Source: Deltaproteobacteria bacterium (lineage in GTDB: Bacteria > Desulfobacterota > Syntrophia > Syntrophales > UBA2192). From it: a DNA stretch of 12,221 bases. This document shows positions 1-6,955 of this stretch, in pieces (position 1 is the stretch's first letter; each line of letters starts with the position of its first letter). The DNA is taken from contig JAPLJU010000245.1 in assembly GCA_026388445.1 (NCBI GenBank), positions 1 to 12,221 of the forward strand, written 5' to 3'. A model generated the notes under the pieces. It worked only from the letters and a program-made list of their open reading frames with translations, did no database searches and was not told the DNA's origin. The translations under genes and the position numbers were made by a program.

Positions 1-94
1 AGGGCATCCATAAGACCTATTTATTTATTATTTTTACCCTTTTTTCGTTGAAATATCATAGCGCGCCCCTCTTTGCAAGGCATGTTTGCTGGCC
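1..94. other. AT-rich sequence past the frr terminator, no gene seen
   Basis: The stretch beyond the terminator starts AT-rich and holds no convincing reading frame, RNA gene or promoter. In many bacteria uppS and cdsA follow frr; neither begins within these bases. Whatever lies further left is outside the window. Confidence 0.4.
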
Positions 95-128
95 AAAAGG
101 GAAAAAAGAAGGAGCCCGGGGGCTCCTT
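95..128 (-). terminator. Intrinsic terminator after frr
   Basis: Read on the minus strand, a perfect 8-bp stem (AAGGAGCC pairing with GGCTCCTT, 121-128 with 109-116) closes a 4-base loop. It is followed at once by a pyrimidine run, CTTTTTTCCCTTTT, at about 95-108. It begins 24 bases beyond the frr stop codon, so it probably ends the rpsB-tsf-pyrH-frr transcript. The stem and U-rich tract are seen directly; termination is inferred. Confidence 0.88.
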
Positions 129-152
129 GGATGGCCTTAAAGGATCAAAGCC

Positions 153-716
153 CTATATCTCCATGATCTCTTTTTCCTTTGCACTGAAAATCTCGTCGGA
201 TTTCTTGATATAATCATCCGTTATTTTCTGAACCTCCGACTGATATTTGAAGAGTTCGTCTTCGGAGATTTCATTGAGCTTCTTGAGATTTTTCAGCTGT
301 TCATTGGCATCGCGGCGGATGTTTCGCAGGGCGACCTTGCCTTCCTCGACGGTTTTTTTCACGATCTTCGCCAGTTCTTTGCGCCGCTCTTCCGTGAGCG
401 GCGGGATATTGATCCGGATGATCTTACCATCATTCACCGGCATGAGACCCAAATCGGACTTCTGGATAGCCTTCTCAATGGCGCCGATGGCACTGACATC
501 CCATGGGGAAATGAGGATCTGACGGCTTTCAGGAATAGAGAGCGTCGCCACCTGGTTGAGGGGGGTCGGTGTTCCGTAATACTCCACCTTGATGCCGTCG
601 AGGAGGGAAAGGGACGCCCGTCCCGTTCTCACCTTGCTCAAGGACTTTTCAAGAAAGCGGGTGCCTTTCTCCATGTTATCTTTCAATTCCGAGAATATCT
701 TGTCCTTCGATGCCAT
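153..716 (-). CDS. frr: Ribosome recycling factor
   Basis: This 187-residue protein is a full-length ribosome recycling factor. With EF-G it splits the post-termination ribosome into subunits so that they can start again; it acts in the cytosol. Family signatures are visible along the whole chain: VRTGRAS near residues 29-35, the YYGTPTPLNQVA segment, the INIPPLTEERRKELAK block that opens the second long helix, and RRDAN in the three-helix bundle. The length matches the usual 185 or so. The ATG start lies 4 bases after the pyrH stop codon. A GAGGG ribosome binding site within the last codons of pyrH, about 9 bases upstream, supports this start and suggests translational coupling. It is the last gene of the rpsB cluster and is followed by a strong terminator. 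Nothing in it looks damaged. Confidence 0.97.
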   Translation of the reverse strand: MASKDKIFSELKDNMEKGTRFLEKSLSKVRTGRASLSLLDGIKVEYYGTPTPLNQVATLSIPESRQILISPWDVSAIGAIEKAIQKSDLGLMPVNDGKIIRINIPPLTEERRKELAKIVKKTVEEGKVALRNIRRDANEQLKNLKKLNEISEDELFKYQSEVQKITDDYIKKSDEIFSAKEKEIMEI

Positions 717-720
717 GATG

Positions 721-1434
721 TCAGCCCTCGACGAGCGTTCCGATGGATTTCCCGCAGACGGCGTCCCTGATATTTCCCTTTTTCCCGAGATTGAAAACCC
801 TCACGGGGATTCTGTTTTCACGACAGAGGGAGATGGCCGTCGAATCCATGGCCCTGAGATTCTTTGCCAAAACATCCGTATAACTGATTTTCCTGTACAT
901 TTTCGCCCGGGAATCCTTCACGGGGTCGCGGTCGTAAATACCGTCCACCTTGGTAGCCTTCAGGAGCATCTCCGCGTGTATTTCGGCCGCTCGAAGGGAC
1001 GCCGCCGTATCCGTGGTGAAATAGGGATTTCCGGTACCGGCGGCGAAAATCACCACGCGCCCCTTTTCCAGATGCCGGATGGCCCTTCGCCGGATGTAGG
1101 GTTCGGCGACCTGCCGCATTTCGATGGCGGACTGCACACGGCTGTCACAGCCAATCCCTTCAAGGGCGCTCTGCAGGGCAAGACTGTTGATGACCGTTGC
1201 GAGCATTCCCATGTGATCCGCTGTTGCCCTCTCGATACCTCGCGCGTCGGATTCCAGTCCGCGGAATATGTTCCCCCCGCCAACAACGACACCGAGCTGC
1301 ACGCCGAGCCGATTGACGCCCCTGATCTCACCGGCGATATAACGCACCAGCGTGGGGTCTATACCAAAGGCGCGGCTTCCCATTAACGCCTCGCCGCTGA
1401 TTTTCAAAAGGACTCTCTGATACGCAGGCTTCAC
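721..1434 (-). CDS. pyrH: UMP kinase
   Basis: This 237-residue protein is the bacterial uridylate kinase, which phosphorylates UMP to UDP with ATP in pyrimidine nucleotide synthesis. It belongs to the amino acid kinase fold and is usually hexameric. Visible motifs: LLKISGEAL at the N-terminus (phosphate binding), VVVGGGNIFRG around residues 49-59, GMLATVINSLALQ, the FAAGTGNPYFTTDTAA block that binds nucleotide phosphates, ATKVDGIYDRDP, and the closing GTLVEG. Length is normal. The start codon is GTG at 1434-1432; there is no in-frame ATG at a sensible position, and an AGGG element lies about 8 bases upstream. It stands 58 bases after tsf and 4 bases before frr, the usual order. Family regulation is allosteric (GTP activates, UTP inhibits); nothing in the DNA adds to that. 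Confidence 0.97.
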   Translation of the reverse strand: MKPAYQRVLLKISGEALMGSRAFGIDPTLVRYIAGEIRGVNRLGVQLGVVVGGGNIFRGLESDARGIERATADHMGMLATVINSLALQSALEGIGCDSRVQSAIEMRQVAEPYIRRRAIRHLEKGRVVIFAAGTGNPYFTTDTAASLRAAEIHAEMLLKATKVDGIYDRDPVKDSRAKMYRKISYTDVLAKNLRAMDSTAISLCRENRIPVRVFNLGKKGNIRDAVCGKSIGTLVEG

Positions 1435-1492
1435 GAATATGACCCTAGAGCAATGCTTTAACTATATAAGTGAATATCTTGATTTGATGTAA

Positions 1493-2086
1493 TTATTGAC
1501 CGAGCTGATAACGGACAAAACGCCGGACGACGATGTTCTCACCTGTCTTGGCAATGGCATTTTTAACGAGTTTTTCGATGGTCATCTCCTGATCCTTGAT
1601 GAAACGCTGGTTCATGAGGCAGACGTCCTCGTAATACTTCTTGAGTTTACCATCGATAATCCGCTCTACGATCTTCTCCGGCTTTCCCTCCGTCAGGGCC
1701 TGCTTCTTATAGATACCTCTCTCGCTCTCAATCACATCAGCGGGCACATCCTCCGCCTTGACGTACAGGGGATTCATGGCGGCGATGTGCATGGCGATAT
1801 CTTTCGAGAGGATCTTGAAATCCTGCGTCTTCGCGACGAAATCCGTCTCGCAATTCAATTCGACCATGACGCCGACTTTGCCTTCCATGTGAATATAAGA
1901 CGTGACGGCACCATCCTTGGTGGCCCTTGAAGATTTTTTTGTGGCCGCCGACATCCCTTTCTCACGCAGGTATTCGATGGCCTTATCGAAGTTGCCCCCG
2001 GCGACCTTCAGGGCTTCCTTGCAATCCATGATACCCGAACCTGTTTTGTCCCTCAGTTCCTTAACCTTTTCAGCCGAAATTTCCAA
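1493..2086 (-). CDS. tsf: Translation elongation factor Ts
   Basis: EF-Ts is the nucleotide exchange factor that releases GDP from EF-Tu during protein synthesis. The N-terminal UBA-like domain with TGSGIMDCKEAL and the EF-Tu contact block VELNCETDFVAK are both clear, and the C-terminal part (ERIIDGKLKKYYEDVCLMNQRFIKD) is typical. At 197 residues it is the short form with one compact core, as in Thermus and many Deltaproteobacteria, rather than the ~280-residue E. coli type. The start is uncertain. The TTG at 2086 puts the N-terminus where the family begins (EISAEKVKELRDK) and has a purine-rich GGAGGTAGAGGAG upstream. An in-frame ATG at 2107 would add seven residues (204 in all), but its AGGAG directly touches the ATG, which is too close. 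Frame-open sequence further upstream overlaps rpsB and is not expected to be translated. It is the second gene of the rpsB cluster. Confidence 0.95.
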   Translation of the reverse strand: MEISAEKVKELRDKTGSGIMDCKEALKVAGGNFDKAIEYLREKGMSAATKKSSRATKDGAVTSYIHMEGKVGVMVELNCETDFVAKTQDFKILSKDIAMHIAAMNPLYVKAEDVPADVIESERGIYKKQALTEGKPEKIVERIIDGKLKKYYEDVCLMNQRFIKDQEMTIEKLVKNAIAKTGENIVVRRFVRYQLGQ

Positions 2087-2114
2087 TGCTCCTCTACCTC
2101 CCGTCATCTCCTGG

Positions 2115-2945
2115 TTATCCGTCTCTTCTCTGCGGCGGTTCATCCTTCGATTCCGCGTCTTTCGTCTCGACGCTTTCAGGCACATCGGTCTCCGCCGCTT
2201 CGAGCGGCTTGCTCTCTTTGCTTACCGTCCCTTTGTCCGTTTCAGCCTGGGCCTTTTCTTCAAATCGTTTTTTACCCTCCAGAACGGCGTCAGCGACCTT
2301 CGATGCGAACAGCTTGATCGCCCGGATGGCATCGTCATTGCCGGGAATGACATAATCCACCTCGTCGGGATCGCAGTTGGTATCTACGATGGCCACAACG
2401 GGGACCTTTAATTTTCTCGCTTCATGCACGGCGATGCTTTCCTTTTTGGGGTCGACCACGAACACGGCGGCCGGGAATCCCTTCATGCGACGAATGCCGC
2501 CGAGAACCTTCACAAGCTTTTCCTGCTCCTTCTGGAATTTCAGGACCTCTTTCTTCGGAAATAAATTGATTTTTTCACTGTTGAACATCTCGTCGATCTC
2601 GTTCAGCCGATCGATGCTCTTTTTGATCGTGGAAAAATTGGTCAGCATGCCGCCGAGCCACCGGTAATTCACATAAGGCATGCCACATCTCTCCGCCTCT
2701 TCCTTGATGGACTCCTGGGCCTGTTTCTTGGTCCCCACGAAAAGCAATTCCCCATTCGCAGAAACCGTCTCCGCCACGAACTGATAAGCCGTTTTGAACA
2801 TCTCGACGGTCTGCTGTAGGTCGATGATATAGATGCCGTTTCTCGCCCCAAAAATGAAGGGTTTCATCTTGGGGTTCCACTTGTTGGTCTGGTGTCCAAA
2901 GTGGACGCCGGACTCGAGCAAAAGCTTCATGGATACTGCAGACAT
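2115..2945 (-). CDS. rpsB: 30S ribosomal protein S2
   Basis: This 276-residue protein is S2 of the small ribosomal subunit. The N-terminal family signature LLESGVHFGHQTNKWNPKMK is at residues 8-27. NGIYIIDLQQT, YRWLGGMLTNF, the coiled-coil hairpin region (residues ~125-150) and VDTNCDPDEVDYVIPGNDDA follow as expected. The ATG at 2945 is preceded by AAAGGAG with an 8-base spacer, a near-ideal ribosome binding site, so I prefer it to the longer open frame that begins 14 codons upstream. The last ~50 residues form a hydrophilic tail rich in Glu, Asp, Lys and Ser, beyond the conserved core; such variable tails are known in S2. It leads the rpsB-tsf-pyrH-frr cluster. Its 5' leader carries a promoter and a terminator-like hairpin. 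In E. coli S2 represses its own operon, so leader-based control is plausible. Confidence 0.97.
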   Translation of the reverse strand: MSAVSMKLLLESGVHFGHQTNKWNPKMKPFIFGARNGIYIIDLQQTVEMFKTAYQFVAETVSANGELLFVGTKKQAQESIKEEAERCGMPYVNYRWLGGMLTNFSTIKKSIDRLNEIDEMFNSEKINLFPKKEVLKFQKEQEKLVKVLGGIRRMKGFPAAVFVVDPKKESIAVHEARKLKVPVVAIVDTNCDPDEVDYVIPGNDDAIRAIKLFASKVADAVLEGKKRFEEKAQAETDKGTVSKESKPLEAAETDVPESVETKDAESKDEPPQRRDG

Positions 2946-2953
2946 GACAAAAT

Positions 2954-2960
2954 CTCCTTT
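2954..2960 (-). promoter_or_regulatory. Ribosome binding site of rpsB
   Basis: AAAGGAG on the minus strand with an 8-base spacer to the ATG at 2945. This site decides the rpsB start against the longer open frame extending to 2987. Confidence 0.85.
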
Positions 2961-3004
2961 CTTGCGTTTTTCCACCACCCTCCTCATCCGGCCGGTCAGC
3001 TTTC

Positions 3005-3044
3005 AAAAAAAAGCCACGCCCCGGTCCGTCAGAGGGTGTGCGTG
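3005..3044 (-). terminator. Terminator-like hairpin between argJ and rpsB
   Basis: On the minus strand CACGC (3044-3040) can pair with GCGTG (3019-3015), and CCC (3036-3034) with GGG (3022-3020). GC and then eight consecutive T (3012-3005) follow. The shape fits an intrinsic terminator for the secA-argJ transcript. It lies between a candidate rpsB promoter and the rpsB start codon, so it may instead be an attenuator in the rpsB leader. The stem has a bulge and a fairly large loop, so I rate it below the frr terminator. Confidence 0.6.
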
Positions 3045-3055
3045 TTTGGCGCCGA

Positions 3056-3084
3056 CGAATAACACAAACCTCTGGAATTATCAA
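3056..3084 (-). promoter_or_regulatory. Candidate sigma70 promoter of rpsB
   Basis: TTGATA (3084-3079) matches the -35 consensus at five of six positions. It is separated by 17 bases from TATTCG (3061-3056), a weak -10 with three matches. Transcription would begin near 3049 and run through the hairpin at 3044-3015 before reaching rpsB. No better promoter is visible between that hairpin and the rpsB start. Confidence 0.4.
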
Positions 3085-3099
3085 GACAAAAAGCACAGA

Positions 3100-4299
3100 T
3101 TATGTCGTGTAATGAGCGTTGATCCGGACATAATCGAAGGACAGGTCGGAACAGAAAATCCTCGCTGATTTCCGCCCCATACCGAGCTTTACGGTGACCT
3201 TCACCAGGTCTTGCGTCATAACCGATTCGATCCGCTGCGTCCCGACGGCGACACCCGATCCCCTCCGGAAGAGGAGCAGATCATCGAAAAAAAGCTCCAT
3301 GGACTCTGCGGGGACCGGTACGCCTGCCGCGCCGATGGCCGCGATAATCCTTCCCCAATTGGGGTCCTTACCGTAGAAGGCGGTCTTCACGAGATTTGAA
3401 TTGGCGATGGCATAGGCCACTTTACGCGCATCATTTTCGGTTCTGGCGCCCTTTACCGTGATCTCGATGACCTTTGTGGCCCCCTCGCCATCCCGCACGA
3501 TAGAACGGGCAAGCCCCTCCAAGCAATCGGTGAGGGCCTCCTCGAAACGGTGGAGTTCCTTCGAAGACTTTGTCAGCGGTCTGTTACCCGCTTTGCCGTT
3601 TGCGAGGATGATCACCGTGTCGTTTGTACTCATGCAGCCGTCAACGCTGATACAGTTGAAGGACCGATCGACGGCCCTTTTCAAAAGGGCCGTCAGGCAG
3701 TCCGGCCGTATGGCGGCATCGGTCAAAATGAAGGACAGCATGGTGGCCAGATGAGGCTCGATCATCCCGGCGCCTTTGGCGATCCCGCAAATCGTGACGG
3801 CCCGAGAACCCAAAGACATCTTCCGGTACTCGATCTTGGGATAAGAATCCGTGGTCATGATTGCCTCTTCGGCATCGGCGATGCCGGAAGGCTTCAGGCC
3901 CACGACAAGCTCGTCGACATGATCAATGATTTTTTCCAGGGGGAGCCGCTTCCCGATGACACCTGTGGAGGCCACCAGGACAAGCTCATCCCCGATCCCG
4001 ATCCTGCGGGCAACCGCCCTTGTCATTTCCACGGCATCGGTGTACCCCTCCCTGCCGGTGGCGGCATTGGCGTTCCCGCTGTTGATGATAACGGCCTGGG
4101 CCATGCCCTTCCTCACCCTCCTCATATCCAGAAGAACGGAAGCGGCCTTAAATACGTTCTTCGTGAAGACGCCGGCCGCGACGGCCGGCACTTCGGAGAA
4201 CAGGAGGGCGAGGTCTTTTTTCCCCGCCTCCTTGATACCCACCTCAATACCGCTGGCCAGAAAGCCGGGTACGGTCACTTCCCCCCTCTTGACATCCAT
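3100..4299 (-). CDS. argJ: Bifunctional glutamate N-acetyltransferase/ornithine acetyltransferase
   Basis: ArgJ moves the acetyl group from N-acetylornithine to glutamate, giving ornithine and N-acetylglutamate, and so closes the cyclic arginine pathway; many homologues also make N-acetylglutamate from acetyl-CoA. The 399-residue length is normal. Visible motifs: INSGNANAATG (72-82), ASTGVIGKRLP (110-120), and GIAKGAGMIEPHLATML (172-188), which contains the self-cleavage site. Cleavage would fall between Ala185 and Thr186, freeing Thr186 as the nucleophile. FNCISVDGCMSTNDT, DGEGATKV, GKDPNWGRI and the terminal SFDYVRINAHYTT also fit. From the sequence alone I cannot decide whether it is mono- or bifunctional. 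The ATG start has GAGGTG five bases upstream. It follows secA by 36 bases with no terminator between, so the two are probably co-transcribed, although their functions are unrelated. Confidence 0.96.
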   Translation of the reverse strand: MDVKRGEVTVPGFLASGIEVGIKEAGKKDLALLFSEVPAVAAGVFTKNVFKAASVLLDMRRVRKGMAQAVIINSGNANAATGREGYTDAVEMTRAVARRIGIGDELVLVASTGVIGKRLPLEKIIDHVDELVVGLKPSGIADAEEAIMTTDSYPKIEYRKMSLGSRAVTICGIAKGAGMIEPHLATMLSFILTDAAIRPDCLTALLKRAVDRSFNCISVDGCMSTNDTVIILANGKAGNRPLTKSSKELHRFEEALTDCLEGLARSIVRDGEGATKVIEITVKGARTENDARKVAYAIANSNLVKTAFYGKDPNWGRIIAAIGAAGVPVPAESMELFFDDLLLFRRGSGVAVGTQRIESVMTQDLVKVTVKLGMGRKSARIFCSDLSFDYVRINAHYTT

Positions 4300-4335
4300 G
4301 GCGTCACCTCGGTCCTGAATGAACCCTTTTCCTGT

Positions 4336-6858
4336 CTATTGACCGCAGCATTTCTTGTATTTCTTTCCGCTTCCGCACGGGCAGGGATCGTTTCTGCCCA
4401 CCTTCTTTCCTTCCTTCTTCTGGGGCTGCGAAGGACTCCCCGATTCCGCGTGACTCATGACGTAATCCCGTGTCGAGCGGTCATAAAGCTTCTCGGCTTC
4501 TTCCTCTCTCTGGACCTGGACGAGACTCAATTTATGGAGGGAGTCCTCCTTGATGCGCTCCACCATGTCCATGAACATCGCGTACCCTTCCTTCTGGTAC
4601 TCGCGAACGGGGTCCTTCTGTCCGTAACCCCGAAGGCCGATACCCTCCCTCAGATGATCCATGGAAAGAAGGTGATCCTTCCAGTGCGAATCGATGGACT
4701 GGAGCATGATCATCCTCATGATATAGTCCATGAGCGGTTTGCCGAATTCCTGCTCCTTCCTCTTCAGATGGGCAAGCACCTCCGTAACCACATTTTCGGC
4801 GGCCTTTTCCCTGTTGATTCCCCCGTTCTGTGCCATTTGCGAAAAGCGCATGACCAGGCCGAACTGACGATAGACGGCATCCTCTAGTCCCTTTAAATCC
4901 CAGTCATCGGGATGGACCTTCTCGTCCATATGGGTTTCGAGAATCTCCCCGGCCACATCCTCCAGCATGGACTCCACCACGGTCCAGAGTTCCTCGCCTT
5001 TCAGCACCGTTTTTCGCTGGCCGTAGATGACCTCTCTCTGGCGATTCATCACATTGTCGAATTCCAGAAGGTGCTTCCGGATGTCGAAGTTATGCCCTTC
5101 GACCCTGCGCTGAGCGTTTTCAATGGCCTTCGACAAGAGGGTGTGTTCGATCGGCTGACCTTCTTCAAACCCGATCCGGTCCATGATCGAGGAGATTTTC
5201 TCCCCGCCGAAGATACGAAGGAGATCATCCTCCATGGAGAGGTAAAACCTCGATGAGCCCATGTCCCCCTGCCTTCCTGACCTCCCGCGGAGCTGGTTGT
5301 CGATCCGGCGGCTCTCGTGCCGCTCCGTTCCCAGGATGTGAAGGCCGCCCCGATCCGCCACTCCGTCTCCGAGCTTGATGTCGGTCCCCCGACCGGCCAT
5401 GTTCGTCGAAATCGTCACGGCGCCCATCTGGCCTGCCTGGGCAATAATCTCCGCCTCACGCTCGTGGTTTTTGGCGTTGAGGACATGATGCTTGATCCCC
5501 GTCTTGGAGAGGAGGCTGCTCAGAAGCTCCGACTTCTCGATGGAGATGGTTCCCACGAGGACGGGCCGCCCCTCTTGGTTGAATTCCTTGATTTCCTCGA
5601 TGACCGCCTTGTACTTCTCTTTTTCCGTTTTGTAGATAACATCCGGGCAATCCTCCCTGATCATGGGCATGTTCGTCGGTGTAACGAGGACGTCCAGCTT
5701 GTAAATCTCCCTGAACTCGGCAGCCTCCGTGTCGGCCGTTCCGGTCATCCCGGCAAGTTTCTTGTACATCCTGAAATAGTTCTGGAAGGTGACGGTGGCC
5801 AGAGTCTGGTTCTCCCGCTCGATCTTGACGTGTTCCCTGGCTTCCAGGGCCTGGTGCAGCCCATCGCTGTACCGCCTTCCGGGCATGAGCCTGCCCGTGA
5901 ATTCGTCGACGATGATGACCTCGTCGTTCTTCACGACGTAGTCCACGTCGCGCTTAAAAAGCGTGTGGGCCTTGAGTGCCTGGTTCACATGGTGAAGGAT
6001 CTCGATGTTCCGTGGCTCATAGAGGTTCTTGACTTTCAGGAGGCTTTCGACCCGGGCGATGCCTTCCTCGGTGAGCGCAACGGTCCTGGATTTCTCTTCG
6101 ACGGTGTAATCCCTGTCCTTCTTCAGCGATGGAATGATCTGGTTGATCCGGTAGTACTTGTCCGTCGATTCCTCCGAAGGACCCGAGATGATGAGGGGAG
6201 TCCGCGCCTCATCGACGAGGATGCTGTCGACCTCGTCAACGATGGCGTAGTTGAATTTCCTCTGGACGTATTGCTCCAGGGAAAATTTCATGTTGTCCCG
6301 AAGATAATCAAAGCCGAATTCATTGTTCGTCCCGTAGGTCACATCGGCCGCATAGGCTTTACGCCTCTCCTCGTCTGACAATCCATGAACAATGGTCCCC
6401 ACGGTCAACCCGAGAAAAGAATAAATGGGGCCCATCCATGCGGCGTCACGCCTGGCCAGATAATCGTTCACCGTGATGATGTGAATCCCTTCCCCCGTAA
6501 GGGCGTTGAGATAGACCGGCATCGTGGCCGCCAGGGTCTTGCCTTCCCCTGTTTTCATCTCCGCGATCTTGCCCTCGTGAAGCACGATCCCGCCGATGAC
6601 CTGAACATCGAAGGGCCTCATACCGACCGTCCGCCGGGAAGCCTCCCTGGCGACGGCAAAGGCTTCCGTCAGAATGTCGTCCAGAGCGGCACCCCTGGAC
6701 AGCTTCTCCTTGAAATAGGGGGTTTTGGCTCTCAAATCCGCGTCACCGAGCTTCCTGAGAACGGGTTCAAAGGCATTGACCTCTTCCAAGAGAGGTGTGA
6801 GACGCTTGAGCTCCCGCTCGTTCTTGCTGCCGATGATATTTTTCAGCATGTCAAACAT
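4336..6858 (-). CDS. secA: Preprotein translocase motor ATPase SecA
   Basis: SecA drives unfolded preproteins through the SecYEG channel with ATP; it cycles between cytosol and inner membrane. All domains are present in 840 residues, the usual length. The Q motif region precedes Walker A MKTGEGKT (101-108), ITVNDYLARRDA follows, and Walker B is VDEVDS (207-212). The preprotein cross-linking domain comes next. The second helicase domain shows STNMAGRGTDIKLG, ILGTERHESRRIDNQLRGRSGRQGD and the arginine finger region. The helical scaffold and wing follow. The C-terminus is the zinc-binding tail (GRNDPCPCGSGKKYKKCC), which usually binds SecB and lipid; all four metal ligands, three Cys and a final Cys/His-type Cys, are in place. 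The ATG at 6858 has GAGG seven bases upstream. A promoter at 6910-6938 and a terminator-like hairpin directly precede it. argJ follows in the same direction. Confidence 0.98.
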   Translation of the reverse strand: MFDMLKNIIGSKNERELKRLTPLLEEVNAFEPVLRKLGDADLRAKTPYFKEKLSRGAALDDILTEAFAVAREASRRTVGMRPFDVQVIGGIVLHEGKIAEMKTGEGKTLAATMPVYLNALTGEGIHIITVNDYLARRDAAWMGPIYSFLGLTVGTIVHGLSDEERRKAYAADVTYGTNNEFGFDYLRDNMKFSLEQYVQRKFNYAIVDEVDSILVDEARTPLIISGPSEESTDKYYRINQIIPSLKKDRDYTVEEKSRTVALTEEGIARVESLLKVKNLYEPRNIEILHHVNQALKAHTLFKRDVDYVVKNDEVIIVDEFTGRLMPGRRYSDGLHQALEAREHVKIERENQTLATVTFQNYFRMYKKLAGMTGTADTEAAEFREIYKLDVLVTPTNMPMIREDCPDVIYKTEKEKYKAVIEEIKEFNQEGRPVLVGTISIEKSELLSSLLSKTGIKHHVLNAKNHEREAEIIAQAGQMGAVTISTNMAGRGTDIKLGDGVADRGGLHILGTERHESRRIDNQLRGRSGRQGDMGSSRFYLSMEDDLLRIFGGEKISSIMDRIGFEEGQPIEHTLLSKAIENAQRRVEGHNFDIRKHLLEFDNVMNRQREVIYGQRKTVLKGEELWTVVESMLEDVAGEILETHMDEKVHPDDWDLKGLEDAVYRQFGLVMRFSQMAQNGGINREKAAENVVTEVLAHLKRKEQEFGKPLMDYIMRMIMLQSIDSHWKDHLLSMDHLREGIGLRGYGQKDPVREYQKEGYAMFMDMVERIKEDSLHKLSLVQVQREEEAEKLYDRSTRDYVMSHAESGSPSQPQKKEGKKVGRNDPCPCGSGKKYKKCCGQ

Positions 6859-6865
6859 AGATAAA

Positions 6866-6869
6866 CCTC
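6866..6869 (-). promoter_or_regulatory. Ribosome binding site of secA, abutting a U tract
   Basis: GAGG on the minus strand sits seven bases before the secA ATG. The T directly 5' of it is the last base of the nine-T tract of the preceding hairpin, so there is almost no leader between terminator-like element and ribosome binding site. Confidence 0.75.
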
Positions 6870-6897
6870 AAAAAAAAACCGGCAAATAACTTACCGG
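6870..6897 (-). terminator. Intrinsic terminator-like hairpin between the M23 gene and secA
   Basis: Minus-strand CCGGTAA (6897-6891) pairs with TTGCCGG (6885-6879), one pair being a wobble, around a 5-base loop. Nine consecutive T (6878-6870) follow at once. This is a textbook intrinsic terminator for the M23 peptidase gene, which stops at 6956. It is also located downstream of the best promoter for secA, so it may regulate secA. Confidence 0.8.
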
Positions 6898-6909
6898 AAA
6901 TCCATAGAT

Positions 6910-6938
6910 ATTATAGACATGAAAACCTGAATTGTAAA
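6910..6938 (-). promoter_or_regulatory. Sigma70-like promoter of secA
   Basis: Minus-strand TTTACA (6938-6933, five of six matches) and TATAAT (6915-6910, perfect) are separated by exactly 17 bases. Transcription should start near 6903, only about six bases before the hairpin at 6897. It lies just beyond the stop codon of the M23 peptidase gene and points at secA. Confidence 0.75.
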
Positions 6939-6955
6939 GGGGTGCGAGTGAATAA

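Noticed and set aside
589..1386. Plus-strand open frame opposite pyrH and the frr start
   Set aside because: It is antisense to two conserved genes and has no family features.
1435..1492. Promoter for pyrH in the tsf-pyrH gap
   Set aside because: A TATATA is present on the minus strand, but no acceptable -35 lies at normal spacing; co-transcription with tsf is simpler.
3550..4887. Long plus-strand open frame (445 codons) opposite argJ and the secA 3' end
   Set aside because: It spans two clearly real minus-strand genes and the gap between them, has no recognisable domain, and its composition is that of an antisense shadow in GC-rich coding DNA.
5317..6378. Plus-strand open frame of 353 codons opposite secA
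   Set aside because: secA is unmistakable on the other strand; the antisense product shows no motif and no ribosome binding context.
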